From assembly GCF_026153205.1 (NCBI RefSeq), contig NZ_JAPFBW010000015.1, positions 62,001 through 126,000 of the forward strand: a stretch of DNA of 64,000 nt, written 5' to 3'. Both the position numbers and the translations under genes were made by a program. The notes below the pieces were generated by a model. It was not told the origin of the DNA. It ran no database searches and saw only the letters and a program-made list of their open reading frames with translations. Origin of the DNA: Aquabacterium sp. A7-Y (lineage in GTDB: Bacteria; Pseudomonadota; Gammaproteobacteria; Burkholderiales; Burkholderiaceae_C). This document shows, in pieces, positions 25,595-35,900 of this stretch; position 1 is the stretch's first letter, and each line of letters starts with the position of its first letter.

Positions 25595-26512
25595 CTTCAG
25601 ATCGATCCCAGTGATCTGCTGCTGTTCGCCCGGGTCGCCGAGAGCGGCAGCTTCACCCGCGCGGCCGAACGCGTCGGCTTGCCGAAGAGCACCGTGTCGC
25701 GCCGGCTGTCGGGGCTGGAGCGTCAGGTGGGTGAGCGGCTGCTGTTGCGCACCACCCGCAAGCTCAGTCTGACGGACTTCGGCCACGCGCTGCTTGAACA
25801 TGCGCGCCAGGTCGCCGCCGAGGTCGATGCCGCCGCGTCGCTGGCGCTGCACCGGCAGGCCCTGCCGAGCGGGCGGCTGCGAGTCTCGATGCCGGGGGAG
25901 TTTGCCGGGGTGGATCTGGCCGCCTTCCTGGCGGAGTTCCTGCTGCGTCACCCGGCCATCTCGCTGGAGGTGGACATCTCGGCGCGCCGTGTCGATCTCG
26001 TCGGCGAGAACTTCGACCTGGCGATCCGCATGGGCGCGATGCAGGACGACTCGAGCCTGGCCGCACGCCGCCTTTTTGTCTACACCTGGGGCTTGTATGC
26101 CGCGCCCTGCTACCTGGCGCTGCGCGGCACACCCGCCGAACCGCGTGACCTGCTGCAGCACGATGCCCTGCCGGTGCGCGCCAGCAACGGCGAACCCATG
26201 CCCTGGATCCTGAGCCGGGGCGACGAGCGCTGGCAGGGTGTGCCCCCGGCCCGCGGCATCGCCAACTCGCCGCCGCTGCTGCTCAAGCTCGCCGCCGTCG
26301 GCGCCGGCATCGTGGCGGCCCCCGACGCGCTGGCGACCGAGCTGGTCGGGCAGGGCGCGCTGGTGCGCGTGCTGCCCGATTGGTGCCTGCCAGAGGTGCC
26401 GGCCTGGGCGGTGTTTCCCGGCCGCCGCCTGATGCCGGCCAAGACGCGCGTTTTCCTGCAGATGCTGGAGGAGGCCTTGAGCCGCAGCGGCGTGCTGGGT
26501 ACCAGCGTCTGA
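25580..26512 (+). CDS. LysR-family regulator divergent from azoR
   Basis: A 310-residue regulator with an N-terminal winged HTH (FARVAESGSFTRAAERVGLPKSTVSRRLSGLE) and a LysR substrate-binding domain. The CrgA/AaeR-like layout with VDISARRVDLVGENFDLAIRMG is typical. Two ATGs, at 25580 and 25592, both lie in a perfect inverted repeat; the first keeps a proper spacing from ggata. It probably controls azoR and pirin in response to a quinone or similar compound. Confidence 0.9.
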   Translation: MQGTMLQIDPSDLLLFARVAESGSFTRAAERVGLPKSTVSRRLSGLERQVGERLLLRTTRKLSLTDFGHALLEHARQVAAEVDAAASLALHRQALPSGRLRVSMPGEFAGVDLAAFLAEFLLRHPAISLEVDISARRVDLVGENFDLAIRMGAMQDDSSLAARRLFVYTWGLYAAPCYLALRGTPAEPRDLLQHDALPVRASNGEPMPWILSRGDERWQGVPPARGIANSPPLLLKLAAVGAGIVAAPDALATELVGQGALVRVLPDWCLPEVPAWAVFPGRRLMPAKTRVFLQMLEEALSRSGVLGTSV

Positions 26513-26533
26513 CGCAGGTTGGCGCGCCGAGGC

Positions 26534-27226
26534 TCAGGCTGAGGTGTCGGGCCTGATGTCCAGCGGCGCGAGCCAGTCGCGCCAGCCGCGCGGCGAGACG
26601 CGCAGTCCGCGGCTGTCCAGCTCACGGCTGACCCAACGGCGCTCGAGCGCCACGCCGAGCAGGGCGGCGCCCAGCGCGCCGCCCAGGTGCGGCTGCCGCT
26701 CGCTCCAGTCGACGCAGCCGCAAGCGAAGCGACGCCGCCGTCGGCGTGCCGCTTCGACATCCACGCCCCAGTGCTCGAGCGCCGTGGCGCCGTCCGGCGC
26801 CAGCGCATAGTCGCTGCCCTCGGCGACCAGCCAGCCGCGCTGCGTGAGAGCCTGCAGCAGCGCCACCGCCACGGCGCCAGCCATGTGGTCGTAGCAGGAG
26901 CGCGCGCTGCGCAGCGGCGCTGGGGTGCGCGGCCGGAACTCCTTGCGCGGCGTGCCGGCGAGCACCAGCAGCGCCTCCAGGGCCGCCGCGACCTCGGCAC
27001 CGGCCAGGCGGTAGTACCGGTGTTTGCCCTGGACCAGGCAATACACCAGCTCCTGGCGCACCAGGCGCGCCAGGTGGGCGCTCGCCGTCGAGGCGCCGAC
27101 CTCTCCGACGGCTGCCAGCTCGGTGGCCGTGCGCGCCCGCCCGTCGAGCAGCGCGCACAGCATGTTCGCGCGCGCCGGCTCCGCGATCGCGGCGGCGATG
27201 GCCGGCAATCCGGTATCTGCATCCAT
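26534..27226 (-). CDS. ArsR-type winged-helix regulator
   Basis: A 230-residue protein with an ArsR HTH in the first 90 residues (ELAAVGEVGASTASAHLARLVRQELV, then GKHRYYRL). It continues into a conserved RTARSCYDH-like segment (PLRSARSCYDHMAGAVAVALL) and a C-terminal half with ACGCVDWSERQPHLGGALG, typical of a broad proteobacterial subfamily. No classical metal-site CVC is seen. It is divergent from the P450 gene with 72 bp between starts and probably represses it. Confidence 0.87.
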   Translation of the reverse strand: MDADTGLPAIAAAIAEPARANMLCALLDGRARTATELAAVGEVGASTASAHLARLVRQELVYCLVQGKHRYYRLAGAEVAAALEALLVLAGTPRKEFRPRTPAPLRSARSCYDHMAGAVAVALLQALTQRGWLVAEGSDYALAPDGATALEHWGVDVEAARRRRRRFACGCVDWSERQPHLGGALGAALLGVALERRWVSRELDSRGLRVSPRGWRDWLAPLDIRPDTSA

Positions 27227-27298
27227 GTTTCGTTCCTCATCGAAGCGTGGCAGCCGCCAGCCTAGCAGACTGGCGTTCCTCCCACTTGCCCGACTGCC

Positions 27299-28477
27299 AT
27301 GAACGATGAGCCCCTCGATCCCCTGCAAGCTGTCAGCGCGCCTGACCCCTATGCCTACTACCGCCGCCTGCGGGAGCGGCAGCCGTTCTACTTCGACGAG
27401 TCGGTGCGGATGTGGGTCGCCAGCAGCGCGGCCGTGGTGGAGGCGCTGCTGGCTGACGACAACTTCACGGTGCGACCTGCAGGGCAGCCGGTGCCGCCAG
27501 CCCTTGCCGGCTCGGCCGCCGGCGAGCTGTTTGGCCGGCTGGTGCGCATGAACGAAGGTCCGGCCCACGCTGCCGCACGGCCCGCCTTGGGGGCCGTGCT
27601 GGGCGGCTGGGAGCCGGCCACTGCTGCGGCCATCGCGCAGCGCGAGGCCCGCGCGGCGCTGAAAAGCCCGGGGCGCCGGGTCGAGCTGCTGCATCGGGTG
27701 CCGCTGCTGGCCGTCGCGGAGTTGCTGGGTGTCCCGTCCTCGCGGCGCCTGCATGTGGCCGCGCAGGTCGATGTCTTCGTGGCCTGCCTGTCGCCGCAAA
27801 ACAATGCTGTACCGCTGGAGGCGGCCGCCACGGCGGCCGGCGAACTGACGGCCTTGTTCGGCGAGGGCCTGGGCCGGTGGGCGCCGGTCCAGGCGGCGGC
27901 GTTGACGCCCGAGGTGTTCGCCGCCAACCTGGCCGGGCTGCTGGTACAGACCTGCGACGCGAGCGCCGGCCTGGTCGGCAACTGTCTGGTCGCGCTGGCG
28001 CGCGAGCCGGAGGTACTCGCCGACCTGCAAGGGGCGCGGCTTGACGTCGGCGCGTTTGTCGCCGAGGTGGCCCGGCATGATCCGGCCATCCAGAACACGC
28101 GCCGCCATGCCGCACGGGCCACCTCGGTCGCCGGCGCGCGTTTGCAGGCCGGCGAGGCGGTCCTGCTGCTGCTGGCTGCCGCCAACCGCGATCCCGCCTG
28201 CGGCGAGGCGGCGGAGGGTTTCGATCCGCGCCGCCCGGCACACGGGTTCGGTTTCGGGAGCGGCCGGCACCGCTGTCCCGGGGAGGCCCTGGCCCGCGCC
28301 GTCGCGGGCGGCGTCGTGCTCGCCTGCCTCGAACAGGTGGACGCGTGGCTCCCCTCGGCACGGCGTTTTCTCGCGGCCCCGGTTTACCGCAACTCGGTCA
28401 ACGCGCGCATTCCCCGCTTCGATCTTCCAGTGCCGGCAGGCACCGCCGCCGCCGCCCTCAGTCCGACGACCCACTGA
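27299..28477 (+). CDS. Cytochrome P450
   Basis: A 392-residue soluble P450. The haem ligand is C326 in FGFGSGRHRCPGE and the K-helix ExxR is E256-V-A-R259. The I-helix region (about 211-228, LLVQTCDASAGLVGN) lacks the usual AGxxT oxygen-activation motif, which may mean an unusual reaction. It is followed 18 bp later by an antibiotic-biosynthesis-monooxygenase domain gene and is divergent from an ArsR gene, a combination that recurs in Burkholderiales. The redox partner is not local. Confidence 0.9.
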   Translation: MNDEPLDPLQAVSAPDPYAYYRRLRERQPFYFDESVRMWVASSAAVVEALLADDNFTVRPAGQPVPPALAGSAAGELFGRLVRMNEGPAHAAARPALGAVLGGWEPATAAAIAQREARAALKSPGRRVELLHRVPLLAVAELLGVPSSRRLHVAAQVDVFVACLSPQNNAVPLEAAATAAGELTALFGEGLGRWAPVQAAALTPEVFAANLAGLLVQTCDASAGLVGNCLVALAREPEVLADLQGARLDVGAFVAEVARHDPAIQNTRRHAARATSVAGARLQAGEAVLLLLAAANRDPACGEAAEGFDPRRPAHGFGFGSGRHRCPGEALARAVAGGVVLACLEQVDAWLPSARRFLAAPVYRNSVNARIPRFDLPVPAGTAAAALSPTTH

Positions 28478-28495
28478 CCAGACCAGGAGCCCGCG

Positions 28496-28840
28496 ATGAT
28501 TGCCGTGATCTTCGAAGTCCGTCCTCATGAAGGCCGGCAGCCGGCCTACCTCGATCTCGCCGCCGGCCTAGCGCCGCGGCTCGCCGACATCGACGGTTTC
28601 ATCTCCATCGAGCGTTTCCAGAGCCTGAGCGAACCCGGGCGGCTGCTGTCCTTGTCCTTCTGGCGCGACGAGCCCGCGGTGGCTGCCTGGCGCCGGCTCG
28701 AAGCGCATCGCGCGGCTCAGGCAGCCGGTCGCGAGTTCATCTTCGAGCACTACCGGCTGCGTGTGGCGAAGGTGCTACGCGACTATGGCCTGCGCGAGCG
28801 CGACCAGGCACCCGAGGACAGCCGCGAGCGCCACGGGTGA
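28496..28840 (+). CDS. ABM-domain monooxygenase-like protein
   Basis: A 114-residue ferredoxin-like dimeric alpha/beta-barrel protein. The motif DGFISIERFQSLSEPGRLLSLSFW is characteristic of the ABM family, and the C-terminus extends as a charged tail. Such proteins oxidise or bind small aromatic compounds. It is co-oriented with the P450 and has a ribosome site (ccaggagcccgcg), so they are probably one operon. Confidence 0.85.
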   Translation: MIAVIFEVRPHEGRQPAYLDLAAGLAPRLADIDGFISIERFQSLSEPGRLLSLSFWRDEPAVAAWRRLEAHRAAQAAGREFIFEHYRLRVAKVLRDYGLRERDQAPEDSRERHG

Positions 28841-28923
28841 AGCCCTGTGGCGCGTCAAGCGGGTCTCTGTTACCAGGAGAAAGTAGTGCCGGAACGAGGC
28901 ACGACGGTCATTTCCGGGCGTTA

Positions 28924-28943
28924 CCCTGGCGTATCCGCCAGGG
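28924..28943. promoter_or_regulatory. 8-bp inverted repeat upstream of protease-nuclease gene
   Basis: Perfect arms ccctggcg and cgccaggg with a 4-base loop lie 28 bp before the start at 28971. It may be a terminator for the P450 unit or an operator/attenuator of the downstream system; no T-tract follows. Confidence 0.5.
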
Positions 28944-28970
28944 GGCGGGCTGACAACGGAGAACACAGGC

Positions 28971-30890
28971 ATGGCGAGTCGCGACGACTCCGAAGAAGGT
29001 GCACGGCGGCGCACGCTGCGCTCCATTCTCGACGACAAGGAAATGCGCTTCGAGCTGCAGCGCCGCGCGGCGCACAGCGAGCTGGGCGGGCTGTGGGACG
29101 TGGACAGCGGCACGCTGGCATCGATGCTGGAGAACCCCGACCCCGAGCTGGCCTTCGAGAGCCGGCCGCTGTCCGAGGCCATCGTGCGTGCGATCGCGCG
29201 GCCGGTGCTGATGGTCGAGAACGACCAGGTCACGCTGCCGGCCCGCTCGGACGTGATGTCGCGGCGCGTGCGCAAGCACCTGAAAACCTTCCAGCCGGCC
29301 CTGCGCTCGGTCGGCCGGGTCGAGCTGGTCGGCCACCCCGCGCTCGAGTGGGTGGGCACCGGCTGGATGATCGAGGAGGACGTGGTGGTCACCAACCGCC
29401 ATGTCGCCTCGGAATTCGCACGCCGCGACGCCACCGGCGTGGGTTACGTCTTCATCCGCAACCACGCCGGCACCGACGTGTTGCCGCGCATCGACTTCCG
29501 CGAGGAATACCGCTCGGTGGTCGCGGCCGAGTTCCGCATCGACCGGGTGCTCTATATCGCACCGCACAGCGAGAGCGCGCCGGATGTGGCCTTCCTGCGC
29601 GTGGTGCGCGACAACGGCGCGCCGCTGCCGCCGCCCATCGAGCCGGTGGCCACGCTCAGCCGCCACCTGCGCGAGCGCCGCTTCATGGCCGTGGTGGGCT
29701 ACCCGGCACGCGACAGCCGCAGCGACTCGCGCCTGGTCGACCGCATTTTCGGCGATGTCTACGATGTGAAGCGCTTCGCGCCGGGCGAGGTGATGACCGT
29801 GCCCAAGGAGAGCTGGTTTTTCGAGCACGACGCAACCACCCTGGGCGGCAACTCCGGCAGCGTCATCCTCGACCTGCAGACCGGCAAGGCGCTGGGGCTG
29901 CACTACGCGGGCGCCCATCGCAAGGCCAACTACGCGGTGCGCATCGACACCGTGCTGGAGATGCTGCACATCGCCAAGGGCCGCACCTCGGTGGGCGGCG
30001 CGCCGCTGTACGACGAACTGCAGGAGAAGACCCGCCCGGCGTCCAGCTACAAGGCGGATGGTTTCGACGAGCGTTTCCTTTCGGTGCGGCTGCCTCTGCC
30101 CAAGCCGGCGCGGCGTGACGACCTGCTGCGGGTGAGCGACGCGCGCGACCCCTGGCGGCTCGACTACACGCACTTCAGCGTGCGCATGAGCATCTCGCGC
30201 CGACTGCCGATGGTCACGGGCGCCAACATCGACGGCAGCACGAGGCGCAAGATCTCGCGCCAGGGCCTGGCCTGGTACTTCGATCCGCGCATTCCCCGTG
30301 AGAGCCAGGTCGGCAAGGAGTTCTACGGTCCGACCCGCTTCGACCGCGGCCACATGGTGCGCCGCGAGGATCCGGTCTGGGGCGAGCCCGAGGTCGCCGC
30401 CCGGGCCAACGAGGACACCTTCCACTACACCAATGCCGCGCCGCAGCTGCCCGGGCTCAACCAGCGCGAATGGCTGGAGCTGGAAGACTACGTGCTGGAC
30501 AACGCCGACGCGCTGGACCTGAAGGTGAGCGTTTTCACCGGCCCGGTGTTCGGCGTCAACGACCCGGTCATCGAAGGCGTGCAGGTGCCGCTGCGTTTCT
30601 GGAAAGTGGCGGCACTGGTGGAGGCTGACACCGGAGAGCTCAACTGCGCCGCCTACCTGCTGTCGCAGGAGGACATGCTGGCCGAGGCCTTCCACTACGG
30701 CCGCTTCAAGACCTATCAAGTGTCTCTGGCGGGGCTGGAGGACCTGACCGGCATCAGTTTCGGCAAGGTCCTGCGCGATGCCGACAACTACCCGCGGCGC
30801 ACCCGCGAGGAGGCGGTGCCGAGCTGGTCGCCGGGCATCGAGATCCGGCGGCCCGAAAACGTGCGTTTCCCGCGCCGTGGCAAGACCTGA
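28971..30890 (+). CDS. Trypsin-like serine protease fused to DNA/RNA non-specific endonuclease
   Basis: A 639-residue two-enzyme fusion. Residues 1-110 are a charged helical region without recognised domain. The protease domain (about 115-335) has the full triad H144 (VTNRHVA), D205 (APDVAFL) and S295 (GGNSGS). The C-terminal domain (about 390-620) is a beta-beta-alpha Me endonuclease of the NUC family with H461 in the DRGH motif and a probable metal-site N497 (PGLNQREW). There is no signal peptide, so it acts inside the cell. The ATG at 28971 has ggag nine bases upstream. It is 56 bp from a membrane protein and a KwaB-like gene on the same strand, which suggests an anti-phage effector in which proteolysis and nuclease activity may be coupled. 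Fusions of these two domains occur elsewhere, but I know no assigned function. Confidence 0.88.
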   Translation: MASRDDSEEGARRRTLRSILDDKEMRFELQRRAAHSELGGLWDVDSGTLASMLENPDPELAFESRPLSEAIVRAIARPVLMVENDQVTLPARSDVMSRRVRKHLKTFQPALRSVGRVELVGHPALEWVGTGWMIEEDVVVTNRHVASEFARRDATGVGYVFIRNHAGTDVLPRIDFREEYRSVVAAEFRIDRVLYIAPHSESAPDVAFLRVVRDNGAPLPPPIEPVATLSRHLRERRFMAVVGYPARDSRSDSRLVDRIFGDVYDVKRFAPGEVMTVPKESWFFEHDATTLGGNSGSVILDLQTGKALGLHYAGAHRKANYAVRIDTVLEMLHIAKGRTSVGGAPLYDELQEKTRPASSYKADGFDERFLSVRLPLPKPARRDDLLRVSDARDPWRLDYTHFSVRMSISRRLPMVTGANIDGSTRRKISRQGLAWYFDPRIPRESQVGKEFYGPTRFDRGHMVRREDPVWGEPEVAARANEDTFHYTNAAPQLPGLNQREWLELEDYVLDNADALDLKVSVFTGPVFGVNDPVIEGVQVPLRFWKVAALVEADTGELNCAAYLLSQEDMLAEAFHYGRFKTYQVSLAGLEDLTGISFGKVLRDADNYPRRTREEAVPSWSPGIEIRRPENVRFPRRGKT

Positions 30891-30946
30891 GCGGCGCAGA
30901 GGCCGCGATGATGCTGACCCGGCCCTGAAGCTGCGATGATGGCAGG

Positions 30947-31491
30947 ATGAAGCTGCGCTTCTGGCCCTCGCTGTTGATCTTCGCCAGCTCCTACTTCCCG
31001 CTGGCGGTGATCGTCATCATCAAGGACCTGGACGCGACCAGCTGGCGCCCCCAGCACCCTCTGCTGGCGGGGGCCATCGCCATCAGCGCAGCGCTGTGCA
31101 TGCTGGCGCTGTTCCTCGCGGTCCGCTCGATTCCCGGCGGGCTGCCGGTGCAGGTGACCAAGGTCAGCAATAAATCGGGGGAGCTGTTTGCCTACACCAT
31201 CCCCTACATGATCTCCTTCTACAACTTCGACCTCGGCGACTGGCGCACCCTGCTGTGCCTCGGGCTGTTCCTGGGCATGCTGTTTGCGCTGGCCTATCGG
31301 ACCCGCAACATATTGGTCAATCCGGTGCTGGGGCTGGCCGGCTATGGCCTTTACGACACCCAGTTCAAGGAAGGTGCGCGGGAGCGACAGGGCCTGCTGC
31401 TGTCGCGCACCGAGTTCCGAGTCGGCGATCGTTGCTATGTGACACGACTCTCCAACTTCCTCTACTTCGTCAAGAAGGTCGACACCGAAGC

Positions 31492-31495
<4 letters not shown>
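30947..31495 (+). CDS. Four-helix membrane protein, KwaA-like
   Basis: A 182-residue inner-membrane protein. Four hydrophobic segments are visible: about 7-27, 41-63, 85-110 and 113-130, with a cytoplasmic tail rich in charged residues (EGARERQGLLLSRTEFRVGD). Size, topology and position directly before a DUF4868 gene fit KwaA of the Kiwa phage-defence system, where the membrane protein is thought to sense infection. I rely on architecture and synteny, not on proven similarity. Its stop overlaps the next start as ATGA. Confidence 0.62.
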
Positions 31496-32731
<1,236 letters not shown>

Positions 32732-32736
32732 GCGTC

Positions 32737-32764
32737 CGGCCTCGGCCCCCGCGTGCCGAGGCCG
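32737..32764 (+). terminator. Terminator after 32483-32731
   Basis: Perfect 9-bp stem cggcctcgg/ccgaggccg with a 10-base loop, followed by atttt. It ends the transcription unit that may include the Kiwa-like genes. Confidence 0.75.
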
Positions 32765-32974
32765 ATTTTCCCGGTTTGCCTCGCCTAAAGGCGCACGCCG
32801 CTTCGGTCCACCCCTCGGGTAGGCGGGCCGTTGGCTGCAGTTACTTACTTTCGGCCCCTGATACAGCCTGCATGATGTCGCGCAGGCAGAGCAGGGGGGG
32901 CGCGATCACCGCAGCTCTCCCCCGCCTGCATGTCGCAACGCTCCCACTCGGGGGGTCAGGCAGAGGGCGCCGAC

Positions 32975-35900
32975 ATGAAAGTATTACGCGACGCGCAGGC
33001 GGCCGGCTGGGCCGCCTGGCTCATCGCTCCGGCGGCGGCCGCCCTGGCCGCTGCTGCCGGGCTGGGGCTGCAGGGGCGGCTCCATGGCGAGGGGCTGATG
33101 CTGCCTGCGGTGCTGGCCGTGCTGGTGTCGGCCGCCGTCGGCGGGCTCGGGCCCGGGCTGCTGACCACGCTGCTGTGTGGCGTTGTGGTCGTCTATCTGT
33201 TCCTGCCGCCGTTCTACGTCTTCGACATCGCCAATCCCGACCAGACCGCCTGCCTGGTGCTGTTCCTCGTCGTCTGCGTGACGGCCAGCGTGCTATGTGG
33301 CGCGCTGCACGCCATGCGGCGCCGGCTGGAGGCACAGCGCCGGCAGCTCGAGCGCAGTGAGGCTTTCCAGCGCTGCATCGCCGACCTCACCGCCGACTTC
33401 GCTTTCGAGGCCAGCGTGCGGCCCGACGGGCGCGTCGTCACCGATTCGGTCAGCGCCGGCTTTGTCGAACTGCTTGGCTACACGCTGGAAGAGGGGCTCG
33501 CACGCGGCGGTTGGCGCAGCGTGCTGGCGCCCGAGGAGCGCGTCGCGGCGCGCGATGTGATGCGGCGCGCCCGCGCCGGCGAGGACATCGAAGCCGAGAT
33601 GCGCCATCTCACTCGCAGCGGACGCAGCCTCTGGCTGCACTTCCGCGTCCGGGCGGTCCGCGATGCCGAGGGGCGCGTGTTGCGCTTCTACGGCGCGGCA
33701 CGCGACGTCACCGGTCGGCGCGAGGCCGAGGGTCGCATCCAGCGCCTCAATCGTGAGCTGGCGCGGCGTGTCGAGGAGCTGCAGGCCTTGTTCGACGCCG
33801 CGCCGGTGGCCATCTGGCAGGCCCACGACCCCGGTTGCCTCACCCTCAGTGCCAACCGCCAGGCAGAGGCGCTGACGGGCCGGGGCATGCCCGCGGGCCA
33901 GCCGCCGGTCTGGCGCTGCCTGCGCGAGGGCCGGCCGGTCCCGGTCGAGCAGCTGCCGCTGCAACGCGCCGCGCGCGAAGGCCGGCCAGTGCTGGAGGTC
34001 GAACTGGAGATCGACGTGCCCGGGCGGGAGCCCGCCATCGTGGTCGGCAATGCCGTGCCGCTGCTGGACAACGACGGTCGCGTGCGCGGTGCGCTGGGCG
34101 CCTTCGTCGACATCACCCAGCGCAAGCGGGTCGAGGCGGCCGTGTGGCAGGGCCGCGAACAACTGCGCCTGGTGGCCGACAACGCGCCGGTCGTCATCGC
34201 TCACTGCGACCTGGAGGGCCGCTACCGTTTCGTCAATCGCGCCTACGCCGAGCGCTTCGGCCTGAGCCCGGAGGAGGTCGTCGGCCGGCATGCCTCCGAG
34301 GTGGTGGGCCGGGCTGCCTGGGACATGATCCATCCCTACCTGCAGCGCGTGGCCGCCGGCGAGATGGTCAGCTTTGAGGCCGAGATCCCCTACGAGGCAC
34401 TCGGCCCGCAGCACATGCGCTGCGCCTACGCCCCCGAGCGCGACGGCCAGGGCCGGGTGGTCGGCATGGTGGGAGCGCTGCTCGACATCAACGATCGCAA
34501 GCGCGCCGAGCTGGCCCTGGAGGCAGCCCGCGCCGAGGCCGAGCGCCGGGCGCTGGAGTCGGAGCAGGCCAAGGCGCTGCTGCAGACCATCTTCGACAAC
34601 CTGCCGGAGGGCATCGTCTGGGTCGGCGGTGCACCCGACTACCCGGTGCTGGCGAACAGCCGCTTCGGGCACGAGCTCATCGGCGCCCCGGCGCGGCAGT
34701 CCGATACCCACCCGCTGGACGGCTACACCGTGTACACCAGCGACGGCGACCGGCGCCTGGCGACCGAGGAACTGCCGCTCTACCGTGCGTCCCGGCATGG
34801 CGAGACGGTCAACAACGAGGAGCTGCTGGTCGAGCGCGCCGACGGCACGCGGGTCTCGGTGCTGGTCGATGCGGCGCCGATCCGCAATGCCCGCGGCGAG
34901 ATCCTGGGTGCCGTGAACTGCTGGCGCGATATCACCGAGCGCAAGCGCGCCGAGGCGGCTCAGCGGCGCAGCGCCGAGCGCTTTCGCTCGCTGGTGGTGG
35001 CGACCACCGCGATTGTCTGGGTCACCGACGCCCGCGGCGCCTTCGCCGAACCGCAAGCCTCATGGCAGGCCTACACCGGGCAGGACTGGCCGTCGCACTG
35101 CGGCTACGGCTGGATCGATGCGGTGCACCCCGAGGACCGCGAGCGGCTGCGCGAGTCCTGGGAGAGCGAGCTCTTGCGCGGCGGCTGCTACGAGGTGGAG
35201 GCGCGCCTCTGGCATGCCGACAGCGGTGCCTTCCGCCATTCCCAGAGCCGCGCGGTGCCGGTGCGCGACGCCGACGGCGACATCGTCGAGTGGATCGGCA
35301 CCTGCCAGGACATCCACGACCGCAGCCAGGCGCTGGAGGCGCTGCGCCAGAGCGAGGAGCGCTTCCGGCTGATGGTGGAGAGCGCGCGCGACTACGCGAT
35401 CTTCACGCTCGACGCGGACGGCCGCGTGACCGCCTGGAACGTCGGCGGGCGCAAGCTGCTGGGCTACGACGAGGCCGACATCCTGGGCCGCCACGTCGAG
35501 CTGCTCTACCTGCCCGAGGACATCCGCGACGGTGTGGTCGCGCGCGAGCTCGAGACCGCCCGCCGCGAGGGCCAGGCGGAGGACGAACGCTGGCACCTGC
35601 GCAAGGACGGCAGCCGCTTCTGGGCCAGCGGCCTGGTGATGCGGCTGAGCGCCGGCGGCGAGCGGCGCGGCTTCCTGAAGATCATGCGCGACGTCACCGA
35701 GGCGATGCGCTCGCGCGAAACCCTGGAACGCCAGGCCCTGGCGCTGCGCGAGGCCGACCACCGCAAGGACGAGTTCCTTGCCACGCTCGCGCACGAGCTG
35801 CGCAACCCGCTCGCGCCGCTGCGCAACGGCCTGGAGATCCTGCGCCTGGCCGCTTCCGACCCGCAGGCGCAGGAGCGCGCCCGCATCGTGATGGAACGCC

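Noticed and set aside
28908-30719. Minus-strand open frame of about 603 codons opposite the protease-nuclease fusion
   Set aside because: Composition (H/Q/R/V rich) is typical of an antisense shadow, and the plus strand carries complete catalytic motifs.
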